This document shows positions 1-6,393 of a stretch of DNA of 6,664 nt, piece after piece. The translations under genes were made by a program, and so were the position numbers. The notes under the pieces are model-generated. The model did not search any database and was not told where the DNA came from. It saw only the letters and a list, made by a program, of their open reading frames with translations. Location of the stretch: positions 1 to 6,664 of the forward strand of contig QNBL01000157.1 of assembly GCA_003641695.1 (NCBI GenBank), given 5' to 3'. How positions within the stretch are numbered: position 1 is the first letter of the stretch; each line of letters starts with the position of its first letter. This DNA is from Spirochaetota bacterium (GTDB taxonomy: Bacteria > Spirochaetota > Spirochaetia > B11-G9).

Positions 1-901
1 ATGAATAAGCCTTCGGCGAAATTACCATCAGTAATAATGGATAGAGACCGTACTTTAATTCGCTGAAAACATGATATACCTCTTCGAAGGCAATTGTGTA
101 TCTCCTCCGCAGCTTAACCACTTTAAGATTTTTAGGCGGAAGACTTGCCGTAGCCATGGTATACAGGTATTCCAGGGAATCTTTTATTCCGGGATCGTAA
201 TGGATTTTTGAAAGAAGAAAAAGAGGTGTATATATCTTTCTAACAAGATTTGTACAGGACTCGGCAGTAACGGAAGCGGAAAAGGACTTCAATCTGCTGA
301 TTTCATTCTCCAACCCTTCTATATCCCATTCGATGATGGTTTTTATAATCTTCCAGAAGTAAGGATCCCTTCCTTCCGCAATATCCTTGTGCTCAACCCC
401 TGCATAAAGAATCCTGCAGGAGGTTACAAGGGCCTCGATGTGATTGTATACCCTGGAATTCAAAGTTTTAATAAACAAGGGATTGATCCTGTTCTTGTAC
501 CCCGGCAGAAAACTAAAATATGCTGCAACAAGATTAGGAAATGATTTTATTCTGTACTCACTCCTGAAGCACAATAATGATATTCTGATCCGCTCAAAGT
601 AGGATTGCTTTACCTCTTTGAACTGTGTTGTTACAATCTTCTGATGCTTAGGTCCTTCGGTCTGTTTCGGAAGACCATCCCTGCGGGGATGATAATCCAG
701 TACAGCATCGTGCTTTCGGCGGTTCTGGTCGGCAAGATGTTTGTAACTTTGTTCTACAGCTTCATCGGTACGTTCAATCCCGATTTCACCACCCAGAATC
801 CCGGCTACCCGTTTAGCTTCTTCTTCGGTGAGATCTCCTAAATTCTTCCTCGTCCTGGCCAGTTCTCCGGGATTAAAAAGTTCCTTCGGTCTTTCTGCCA
901 T
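1..901 (-). CDS. Unrecognised protein, N-terminal 300 residues (runs off the left edge)
   Basis: The frame is open from an ATG at 901 to the left edge with no stop, giving 300 residues, so the gene is 3'-truncated by the window. The start is supported by GGAG five bases upstream and by its position 12 bases after the stop of the radical SAM gene. Residues 1-60 are charged and probably helical (LTEEEAKRVAGILGGEIGIE at about 24-43). Residues 60-90 are rich in His, Arg, Lys and Pro and look like a flexible linker. From about residue 95 the protein looks like a compact, mixed, mostly helical domain with many aromatic residues (FPNLVAAYFSFLPGY at 121-135, DPYFWKIIKTIIEW at 179-192). I see no signal peptide, clear membrane segment, nucleotide-binding motif or metal-binding cluster. 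It is probably cytoplasmic. I do not recognise the family and assign no function. It could be a lineage-restricted conserved hypothetical protein, since the sequence looks well constrained rather than decayed. Confidence 0.85.
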   Translation of the reverse strand, partial: MAERPKELFNPGELARTRKNLGDLTEEEAKRVAGILGGEIGIERTDEAVEQSYKHLADQNRRKHDAVLDYHPRRDGLPKQTEGPKHQKIVTTQFKEVKQSYFERIRISLLCFRSEYRIKSFPNLVAAYFSFLPGYKNRINPLFIKTLNSRVYNHIEALVTSCRILYAGVEHKDIAEGRDPYFWKIIKTIIEWDIEGLENEISRLKSFSASVTAESCTNLVRKIYTPLFLLSKIHYDPGIKDSLEYLYTMATASLPPKNLKVVKLRRRYTIAFEEVYHVFSELKYGLYPLLLMVISPKAYS

Positions 902-906
902 TGCTA

Positions 907-910
907 CTCC
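907..910 (-). promoter_or_regulatory. Ribosome binding site GGAG for the unrecognised gene
   Basis: On the minus strand GGAG is followed by a five-base spacer (TAGCA) and the ATG at 901. It lies wholly in the 12-base gap after the upstream TAG stop. It supports this ATG as the start of a frame that has no stop in the window. Confidence 0.7.
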
Positions 911-913
911 AGT

Positions 914-2197
914 CTACAGTATATCCCTTTTTTCCCGTCTTGCATTAATTTTATTCATATAGCTGGTTTTCATTGCCGATTCAAACTCCTCGTTTGTATT
1001 ATACTCATAACCGAATACATCATGCCAAAGGGATTTTTCTTCCATACACATGTAGAAGAACACTTTCTCCTTCCACTCTGACGAAAAACTGTCGTACAGT
1101 GTCTTAAACATGTTCCTTTTAATATCCAGGGGATAGGAAAACTTCCCGCTGGCATCTTCCAGGGGCATCTGCAGGATTTTACTCCTTATCTTCTGCTTCC
1201 TGAGCTCCCTGATAACAGGTTTTATAAAGGTAAGAGTTCCAATGGAGATAAGAACGGTTTCTTCAGGGGTAAAATCTCTCTGAATTGCAGAAAAGATCTC
1301 CCGATACTCCTCTTCCCATTTTTTGTAGAAGACCATGGGATGAAAATGGAAGCCTACAAGAGCTCCACTATCAGCTACAGCCCTTGCTGCGGCAAGCCTC
1401 CGTTCCAATGATGCAGTCAGGTGTTCCTCTGCTTTTATTACCGTATCTGTATTCAAAGACCAGGTTACCAGTATATTCCCCGGAATTTTATGGTTTTTCA
1501 GGTAAGAAATAGTATCTGATTTTGTTTTCAGTTCAAGAATGACGTTAGGGTACCTCTCTGCAAACTCAAACAGAGCATCAAGAAGACCGTACTTGTTGCC
1601 CCACATAAGAGAATCGGAAGACTGCCCGGTCCCTATGTGATATATCCGGCTCCTGTCTATCTCCAGATTCTTAAGCTTTTTTGCAAAATCTTTCTGAAAA
1701 ACAATTTTCCCCTCGGTATAGAAGGACTGAATAGAGCAATAACTGCAGGCAAACCCGCAGTTTTTAACCGCATCCAGAGTCTGCAGATTACAGCATCTTG
1801 TCTTCTCACTGGCTACCGGACAACGGCCCAGAAGCGTGTTTTCATCCTCTTCCAGGATGTACTTCGGCTGAGGGATTTCAGGAAGTTTGGGTGTAAATCC
1901 CGAATAGTCCTTGCTTTCATCTTTAAGATATTCCCATTTATCAATTACCGAGTTCATTACCCGCCGGGAGAGATCCCTGCCCGTAATCTTTGTATCCCGG
2001 GGGACCTCCCATATATCCTGCAGCCGCCCCTCCTGCCACATCTCCAGATCAGAAGCGATATCCGTAAGCCTTTTGATATTCTGGAAAGTAAGATGATAGG
2101 TATCTGCTACGGATTGGATAAAGTCCCGATGGGAGGAATTCAGGGCGTTAAAAACCCTGTTTTCCTTAAAAAAGATTTCGCGCACTTCATTACTCAT
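914..2197 (-). CDS. SplB-like radical SAM protein (spore photoproduct lyase-like family)
   Basis: 427 residues. The radical SAM cluster motif CX3CX2C is at C147, C151 and C154 (CGFACSYCSIQSFY); it should bind a 4Fe-4S cluster and cleave S-adenosylmethionine. Downstream, IGTGQSSDSLMW (188-199) matches the family's 'G-x-x-SDSL' region. It is followed by alternating strand and helix segments of the partial TIM barrel (VILELKTKS 219-227, ILVTWSLNT 242-250, LVGFHFHPM 280-288). About 125 residues precede the Cys region, and C126, C135 and C136 form an extra cysteine group. The C-terminal piece VFFYMCMEEKSLW (379-391) also looks like this family. In Bacillus SPL the H-atom donor cysteine sits in a similar FEAACTSD segment; by eye, Gln192 occupies that place here, so genuine spore photoproduct repair is doubtful. 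The substrate is unknown. The gene starts two bases after the MBL stop. A GGAAG lies 13 bases upstream, rather far, so translational coupling is likely. Confidence 0.9.
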   Translation of the reverse strand: MSNEVREIFFKENRVFNALNSSHRDFIQSVADTYHLTFQNIKRLTDIASDLEMWQEGRLQDIWEVPRDTKITGRDLSRRVMNSVIDKWEYLKDESKDYSGFTPKLPEIPQPKYILEEDENTLLGRCPVASEKTRCCNLQTLDAVKNCGFACSYCSIQSFYTEGKIVFQKDFAKKLKNLEIDRSRIYHIGTGQSSDSLMWGNKYGLLDALFEFAERYPNVILELKTKSDTISYLKNHKIPGNILVTWSLNTDTVIKAEEHLTASLERRLAAARAVADSGALVGFHFHPMVFYKKWEEEYREIFSAIQRDFTPEETVLISIGTLTFIKPVIRELRKQKIRSKILQMPLEDASGKFSYPLDIKRNMFKTLYDSFSSEWKEKVFFYMCMEEKSLWHDVFGYEYNTNEEFESAMKTSYMNKINARREKRDIL

Positions 2198-2199
2198 TA

Positions 2200-3120
2200 C
2201 TACAGTATAACTTCCATCCCTTCCCTGGCAGCATCAACCACCAGTGCCGTTTTCCCCATAATCTTTTTCTTGTACCGGGCTACAAGATCTGTAAGTTCAG
2301 TGTCGGTACGCAGAGGATCGTGGTGGAAAAAGAGGAGTTTCTTTACCTTAGCCTTATGGGCTGAGTTAAGGGCAAATTCAAAGTTTGTATGCCCCCACCC
2401 CTTCCGTGAAGCCTCGTACTCCTTCTTTGTATACTGGCTGTCATACACAAGGAGATCTGCTCCTTTGAAAAACTGAAGAAGTTTTTCATTCTCCTCCCGT
2501 GCCACCTTTTCCCCCTCTTCTGCTGCGGTTTCATCGTAGCCGGGATCCGACGGATCTGTGGGGAAGAGATTAAGGAAAGGTTCGGTATCGTAGGCTGTGC
2601 AGAAAGAACGTGCTTTATACTCAAAGCGGTACCCAAGACAGAGGATCGGATGATTGAGGTACTTGGTTGTAACAAACAGACCGTCTCCCAGATCAAGAGT
2701 TCTCTCTTTTAAAGGATGATAGTTGATACTGGCGGAGAGCTCGCTCTGTTTTACGGGAAAGTAGCGGTACCTGAGCTGATCCCCTATAATCCGGTCAAGC
2801 CCCTCATCCTCGTAAGTTACCGGTCCATAGATGTTGATCTCTGTTCCCGGAATGTATATCGGTGTAAAAAACGGGAATCCCATTATATGATCCCAGTGAG
2901 TATGAGTAATAAAAATATCTATCTTGAGCGGACCGTTTTTCAGGTCATTCTTTACAATACTGTCACCGAGAGGCCTGATTCCGGAACCTGCATCTACAAT
3001 AATTATCCTGTTGTCATCTCCGGTTCTCAGTTCTATGCATGCAGTGTTTCCGCCGTACTCAACTGTATCCGGCCCCGGACAGGGTATGGAACCTCTGACC
3101 CCCCAGAATTTTATCTTCAT
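2200..3120 (-). CDS. MBL-fold metallo-hydrolase (PhnP / RNase Z / class II phosphodiesterase-like)
   Basis: 306 residues, a complete metallo-beta-lactamase-fold protein. The N-terminus MKIKFWGVRGSIPCPGP is characteristic of a bacterial MBL subfamily related to PhnP and RNase Z (COG1235-like). The metal motif HxHxDH is THTHWDHIMG, with H73, H75, D77 and H78. Further candidate ligands are H157 (NHP), D178 (AYDTE), D227 (VYDSQY), H244 (GWGHT) and H266/H267 (FFHHDP). IVDAGSGIRPLG (41-52) is the strand-turn before the motif. All usual ligand positions are present, so it should bind two metal ions and hydrolyse a phosphodiester or related ester. A long acidic segment at about 180-215 is inserted between D178 and D227 and may shape the active-site entrance. 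No signal peptide, so cytoplasmic. Relatives are often named cyclic-nucleotide phosphodiesterases, but the substrate cannot be read from sequence. It begins eight bases after the HDOD stop with a good ribosome binding site. Confidence 0.93.
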   Translation of the reverse strand: MKIKFWGVRGSIPCPGPDTVEYGGNTACIELRTGDDNRIIIVDAGSGIRPLGDSIVKNDLKNGPLKIDIFITHTHWDHIMGFPFFTPIYIPGTEINIYGPVTYEDEGLDRIIGDQLRYRYFPVKQSELSASINYHPLKERTLDLGDGLFVTTKYLNHPILCLGYRFEYKARSFCTAYDTEPFLNLFPTDPSDPGYDETAAEEGEKVAREENEKLLQFFKGADLLVYDSQYTKKEYEASRKGWGHTNFEFALNSAHKAKVKKLLFFHHDPLRTDTELTDLVARYKKKIMGKTALVVDAAREGMEVIL

Positions 3121-3125
3121 CTCAT

Positions 3126-3130
3126 CCCCT
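3126..3130 (-). promoter_or_regulatory. Ribosome binding site AGGGG for the MBL gene
   Basis: AGGGG on the minus strand lies five bases upstream of the ATG at 3120 and overlaps the TAG stop codon (3129-3131) of the HDOD gene. Ribosomes terminating on HDOD therefore finish directly over this site, favouring coupled translation. Confidence 0.7.
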
Positions 3131-3998
3131 ATTTTGCAATCTTGAGAAAAATCCGCGCCTTTTCTATCTCTTCATTCACAGTATCTTCAATATCATCGAA
3201 CCAGTCCATATCTACAGAGAGTTTTTCCATTAAAAATTCCGGCGGTTTTTCCGGAAAACGGTCACCTGAGAAGCCGATCTCGCTGTAGTTTGAAAAGTAA
3301 TTGGCAGCTGCAACCGCATACACAATCAGCTTGTTATCTCCCTCATAATTTTCAATGGAATGGTGGTAAATAATGGCATCCTTTATTTCTGCACCGAGTT
3401 TCCATGCATGTGCTACAAGCTGTCCAGCTTCAGCATGATTCAGCCCTATTGCTGCAGTCTCTCCCTGATAAAGGGGAGCTTTTTCTCTGTCCGAAAATCC
3501 AACTGCGGTTATGTACTCTTCGGTAAACTGGTGATTCAGGGGGATCTTTCCTATATCGTGCAGGAGTCCTGCAATAAAATAACTTTCCAGTGTTTTGGTA
3601 TCAACCTTGATATGTTTTGCTATAAGTTTAGCCGTTACTCCAACACAGAGAGAATGCCGCCAAAATCCTTCCATGTTAAGTGCCTGAAAGTTCTGCTTGC
3701 TGCTTAAATTCTCCATTATTGCTGTGGAAAGGGCAAGGTTCTTGACTGTATTTATTCCAAGCATGATTATTGCCCGTACCAGAGAGGTGACCTGCTGTGA
3801 CAATCCGTAATAGGCAGAATTAATAAGTTTCATTACGTTTCCCATGAGTACAGGATCTATGCTGATGACCTTGTTCAAATCTGCCGGAGAGGTATTCGGA
3901 TTATTGCAGATTTCAACTACCTTCGTCACAGACGTGGGAAGACTGGGCATCTTATTTATGTACAGAGCTATCTTTTTAAGTTGTTTTTCCTTTTCCAT
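3129..3998 (-). CDS. HDOD domain protein
   Basis: 289 residues, essentially a single HDOD domain with short tails. The N-terminal signature runs through MPSLPTSVTKVVEIC (17-31), DLNKVISIDPVLMGNVMKLI (40-59), NSAYYGL (60-66) and RAIIMLGINTVKNLALS (75-91). HDOD domains are related to HD phosphohydrolases and usually act in bacterial signalling. Many have lost the metal ligands, but here H115 (FWRHS), H147-D148 (LLHDIGK), H188 (NHAEAG) and H212-H213 (YHH) remain. The final Asp of the HD set seems to be replaced in AVAAANYF (about 228-235). It could therefore be a degenerate or weakly active hydrolase, or a metal-bound interaction module. No receiver, GGDEF or membrane segment is attached. The C-terminus is acidic (DMDWFDDIEDTVNEEIEKA, 263-281). 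The start lies inside the end of the TPR gene (23-base overlap, different frame) and has AAGGG five bases upstream. This suggests stoichiometric, coupled production with the TPR protein. Confidence 0.94.
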   Translation of the reverse strand: MEKEKQLKKIALYINKMPSLPTSVTKVVEICNNPNTSPADLNKVISIDPVLMGNVMKLINSAYYGLSQQVTSLVRAIIMLGINTVKNLALSTAIMENLSSKQNFQALNMEGFWRHSLCVGVTAKLIAKHIKVDTKTLESYFIAGLLHDIGKIPLNHQFTEEYITAVGFSDREKAPLYQGETAAIGLNHAEAGQLVAHAWKLGAEIKDAIIYHHSIENYEGDNKLIVYAVAAANYFSNYSEIGFSGDRFPEKPPEFLMEKLSVDMDWFDDIEDTVNEEIEKARIFLKIAK

Positions 3999-6393
3999 TG
4001 GATCCCTTCATTACCTCTAAAATATGATCAATCTTATTCTTTATTGTCAGGCTTACACTCTTGTCAGGGAGATAATCAGTCAGGCTGTTCATGAACTGGA
4101 AGGTAGATTCAACCTTTTCTCTGGATATCTCCTCCTTCTCTTCTATTGTAACACCTTTTCCGTACTTTTCCCCGATAATCTTTGCTAAACCGGGATGTCC
4201 TGTCATTTTTGCTTTAAGAGCTTCAATTTTGAGCTTCATATCGCTGTTTTCAAAACTTTCTCTTTTCTCTTCGGGAAGATACGATGTAAGGCCTTCCAGA
4301 TATCCCAGGAGTTCGGCAGGTGTTTTTGCCTCATCATCATACTCATTCTCTTTCCTGCGGTCGCTGCTCTTCTTTTCCGGCTTCTTGCGGGGTTGTTCGT
4401 ATTTAATAACGACCTGCCGGGGAACTGGAGACCCAGCTTCCTGCGGAGGCTGGGTAACGATTATCTGGGGCATTGGGACATACTGGATCTGCGGCGGCTG
4501 TCCCCCGTTATTCGGTGGATAAAATGACGGCTGAAAGGTCTGCCCGGGATTCTGCGGGAAGCCCTGTCCTCCCTGGTTTCCTGCTGCTGCCTGGGCGTTT
4601 TTTCTTGCCTGCTCCTGGATAAGCGCCGCTTTGATTGTCTCGATATCCTCCTCTTCATCCGGAAGATCAAGAACTTCCTCCATCTCCGACAGGTTAAGTG
4701 TTTCCCGGTCCTCTTCGTTTACCTCTATTATGGGTTCGATTCCGCCGAAATCGATTATAGGAATAACCTCTCCCTCAAGATCCGGAAAATCTTTGGCAAA
4801 GAGACTTTCTTCATCCTTCTGCTCATTATCTACACTGAGCCCCCCGACTTCATTCAGATAGATCTCTATGTTTCTGTTTATGATACTCTCATACTCTTTC
4901 TCAAAATCATTTACAATCTCTTCATACAGGTCGATGGCATCTTCTATTCTATCCTCTCCCTCTTTGTCCTGGAGGAGAACCAGTTTTTCCGCCTCTTTCA
5001 GGGCCTTTTCCTTCTCCCCCCCGTTTTTATAGAGAAAAACCAGTTTTTTCAGGATGTTTTCATCCTCAGGAGAATTCTCCTTCAGGTTTTCAAAAAGTTC
5101 CAGAGCTCTATCGTATTGATTCGTTTGGAGATAACTTTCTGCAAGAAGCCTTTTTGTCTGATAGAAATCCGGATCTCTCTTGTAAATATATTCCAGATCC
5201 GGCAGAGCTCTTTCATAGCTGCCTGCTTCCTGCAGAAGCAGAGCTCTGTTGTACCTGGCTTCCAGGTTTGAAGGTGAAGTCTCCACTGCTTTATCAAACC
5301 TTCTCTGTGCCCTGTCTTTTTTACCGGTTTTTAAATAGAGGATCCCAAGGAGCGTATTGCCTTCGCTGCTGCCGGGATCTTTTCTCAAAGCATTCCTGAT
5401 AGTCTCATATGCTTCACTAAAGCGTTCCTTCTGTACCAGCAGCTTACCGAGGAGGAGCTTGACCTCGGAAGAGTCATTACCCGAAGTTATAATTGATTTG
5501 AGAATATCAATAGCCCCCGTTCCTCTGCCGCTTGCATTCTGGAGTTTCCCGAGATTAACCGCAGCGTTTATAAAAGCAGGATTTTTCTCCAATGCCCGGT
5601 TAAGATAACCTTCCGCTTCTTCGTACCGGCCCAGCTTTGTGAGAACAAGACCAAGGTTGTTCAGTGTATCGGGGTTCTCAGAATCAACAGCCAGAGCATT
5701 CCGGAAACTATGCAAAGCATCTTCAAGAAGTTCCAAATCCAGATATGCTGCACCCAGATTGTTCAATCCTGCAACCCACCCGGGCCTGCTGCGTACAGCC
5801 TTCCTGAATTCTTCGACAGCATCTTCCCGTTCCCCTCTTTTGAAAAGAATATTACCCAGATTAAAGTGAAGAGTAGGATTATTAGGATCAGCATCCAGTC
5901 CCTTTCGGTAAAACTTTACTGCCTCTGATACTGCTCCTTCCTCTTCAAGAAGCGTTCCCAGGTTGTTGCATGCCAAAGGCAGATTCGGATTTAGATCAAG
6001 TGCCTTTCTGTAAAAGGCAGCGGCTTTTTCATTCTTTCCCGATTCCTTGTATATATTAGCAATATTATAACATATATCCGCATTTTCGGAATCCTGCTTG
6101 TACGCCTTTTTTATGGTCTCCAGGGCTGTCCTCAAAGCCCCGCTCTTTTTGTAAATTATGGCCAGATTGTTCAAAATCTCCGGATTACCCCCCTCCAGGG
6201 TATTTGCATGCTGCAGGGCATCAATGGCCTTAATGTATTCCTTTTTACGGGTGTAGATTGTCCCCAGCAGAAGATAGACCGCAGGATTCTCCGGCATTAT
6301 CGCCATCAGCCGGGAAGTATAGTCCTCTGCAAGAGGAAAATCTTTGACGGCTACAGCCTGTTTGACAGCAGTAACAAGTTCTTTTGTTTCCAT
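3976..6393 (-). CDS. Large TPR scaffold protein with duplicated C-terminal motif
   Basis: 805 residues, no signal peptide or membrane segment, so probably cytoplasmic. Residues 3-478 divide into fourteen gapless 34-residue TPR units with the usual pattern (NNLG..Y...G....A...F.KAL...P). They should form a right-handed superhelix that binds peptides or partner proteins. Residues 479-600 are acidic, including IPIIDFGGIEPIIEV (544-558) and an EEE-rich stretch (570-583). Residues about 598-660 form a Gly/Gln/Pro/Asn-rich linker, followed by a basic patch (QPRKKPEKKSSDRRKE, 667-682). The C-terminus contains two related segments, each with LTxYLP and a trailing lysine-rich helix (about 692-731 and 763-798), separated by an E/K-rich helix. 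The ATG overlaps the upstream TAA as TAATG, with only a weak AGAG upstream, so translation is probably coupled. Its partner is unknown; the adjacent HDOD protein is the obvious candidate by position only. Confidence 0.95.
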   Translation of the reverse strand: METKELVTAVKQAVAVKDFPLAEDYTSRLMAIMPENPAVYLLLGTIYTRKKEYIKAIDALQHANTLEGGNPEILNNLAIIYKKSGALRTALETIKKAYKQDSENADICYNIANIYKESGKNEKAAAFYRKALDLNPNLPLACNNLGTLLEEEGAVSEAVKFYRKGLDADPNNPTLHFNLGNILFKRGEREDAVEEFRKAVRSRPGWVAGLNNLGAAYLDLELLEDALHSFRNALAVDSENPDTLNNLGLVLTKLGRYEEAEGYLNRALEKNPAFINAAVNLGKLQNASGRGTGAIDILKSIITSGNDSSEVKLLLGKLLVQKERFSEAYETIRNALRKDPGSSEGNTLLGILYLKTGKKDRAQRRFDKAVETSPSNLEARYNRALLLQEAGSYERALPDLEYIYKRDPDFYQTKRLLAESYLQTNQYDRALELFENLKENSPEDENILKKLVFLYKNGGEKEKALKEAEKLVLLQDKEGEDRIEDAIDLYEEIVNDFEKEYESIINRNIEIYLNEVGGLSVDNEQKDEESLFAKDFPDLEGEVIPIIDFGGIEPIIEVNEEDRETLNLSEMEEVLDLPDEEEDIETIKAALIQEQARKNAQAAAGNQGGQGFPQNPGQTFQPSFYPPNNGGQPPQIQYVPMPQIIVTQPPQEAGSPVPRQVVIKYEQPRKKPEKKSSDRRKENEYDDEAKTPAELLGYLEGLTSYLPEEKRESFENSDMKLKIEALKAKMTGHPGLAKIIGEKYGKGVTIEEKEEISREKVESTFQFMNSLTDYLPDKSVSLTIKNKIDHILEVMKGSNGKGKTT
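4000..4107 (-). other. C-terminal LTxYLP motif, copy 2 (TPR protein residues 763-798)
   Basis: Encodes the segment with LTDYLPDK followed by a helix with alternating Ile/Leu and Lys (IKNKIDHILEVMKG). By eye it aligns with copy 1 over about 36 residues with the same spacing of hydrophobic positions and the LT-x-YLP core. It ends seven residues before the protein's C-terminus and partly underlies the translation start region of the HDOD gene. Confidence 0.6.
4004..4008 (-). promoter_or_regulatory. Ribosome binding site AAGGG for the HDOD gene
   Basis: AAGGG on the minus strand sits five bases before the ATG at 3998, inside the coding sequence of the TPR gene. It decides the HDOD start, which overlaps the TPR gene by 23 bases. 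Confidence 0.7.
4201..4320 (-). other. C-terminal LTxYLP motif, copy 1 (TPR protein residues 692-731)
   Basis: Encodes AELLGYLEGLTSYLPEEKR followed by a Lys-rich helix (MKLKIEALKAKMTG). It shares the LT-x-YLP core, the acidic or basic residues after it and a downstream I/L-x-x-L/I-x-x-M-K helix with copy 2, about 31 residues further on. Probably an internal duplication forming a small helical C-terminal module. Confidence 0.6.
4414..4602 (-). other. Gly/Gln/Pro/Asn-rich low-complexity linker in the TPR protein
   Basis: Encodes residues about 598-660, dominated by Gly, Gln, Pro, Asn and Ala (for example GNQGGQGFPQNPGQ, YPPNNGGQPPQIQY). It is predicted to be disordered and separates the TPR superhelix plus acidic region from the C-terminal duplicated module. 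It is in frame and shows no sign of decay. Confidence 0.8.
4960..6387 (-). repeat. Array of fourteen 34-residue TPR units (coding)
   Basis: Residues 3-478 of the 805-residue protein fall into fourteen consecutive 34-residue units without insertion or deletion. Units 3-8 are the most canonical (NNLG or similar at positions 5-8, G at about 15, A at about 20, KAL near 27, P at about 32). Units 1, 9, 13 and 14 are more divergent. Repetition is at the protein level; the DNA of the units has diverged, which argues against recent tandem expansion. Confidence 0.9.

Noticed and set aside
605..841. Plus-strand open frame of 78 codons with a hydrophobic middle, resembling a small membrane protein
   Set aside because: It is antisense to the continuous 300-codon minus-strand frame that has a good ribosome binding site. 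The hydrophobicity is a by-product of the complementary charged codons.
902..913. Possible terminator or promoter between the radical SAM gene and the last gene
   Set aside because: The gap is only 12 bases, has no stem-loop and is occupied by the ribosome binding site.
914..2197. Calling the radical SAM gene a true spore photoproduct lyase (splB)
   Set aside because: The donor cysteine segment appears substituted and nothing in the window indicates sporulation, so only the family level is supported.
1637..2476. Plus-strand open frame of 279 codons
   Set aside because: It lies opposite the radical SAM gene and the end of the MBL gene, crosses their junction, and encodes a sequence without recognisable domains. 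The minus-strand frames carry clear catalytic motifs.
2716..3288. Plus-strand open frame of 190 codons
   Set aside because: Antisense to the MBL N-terminus, which contains the HxHxDH motif, and to the HDOD C-terminus. It has no family features and no plausible ribosome binding context.
4091..4522. Plus-strand open frame of 143 codons rich in Ser and Phe
   Set aside because: Its Ser/Phe richness mirrors the Lys/Glu codons of the TPR protein's C-terminal region on the other strand.
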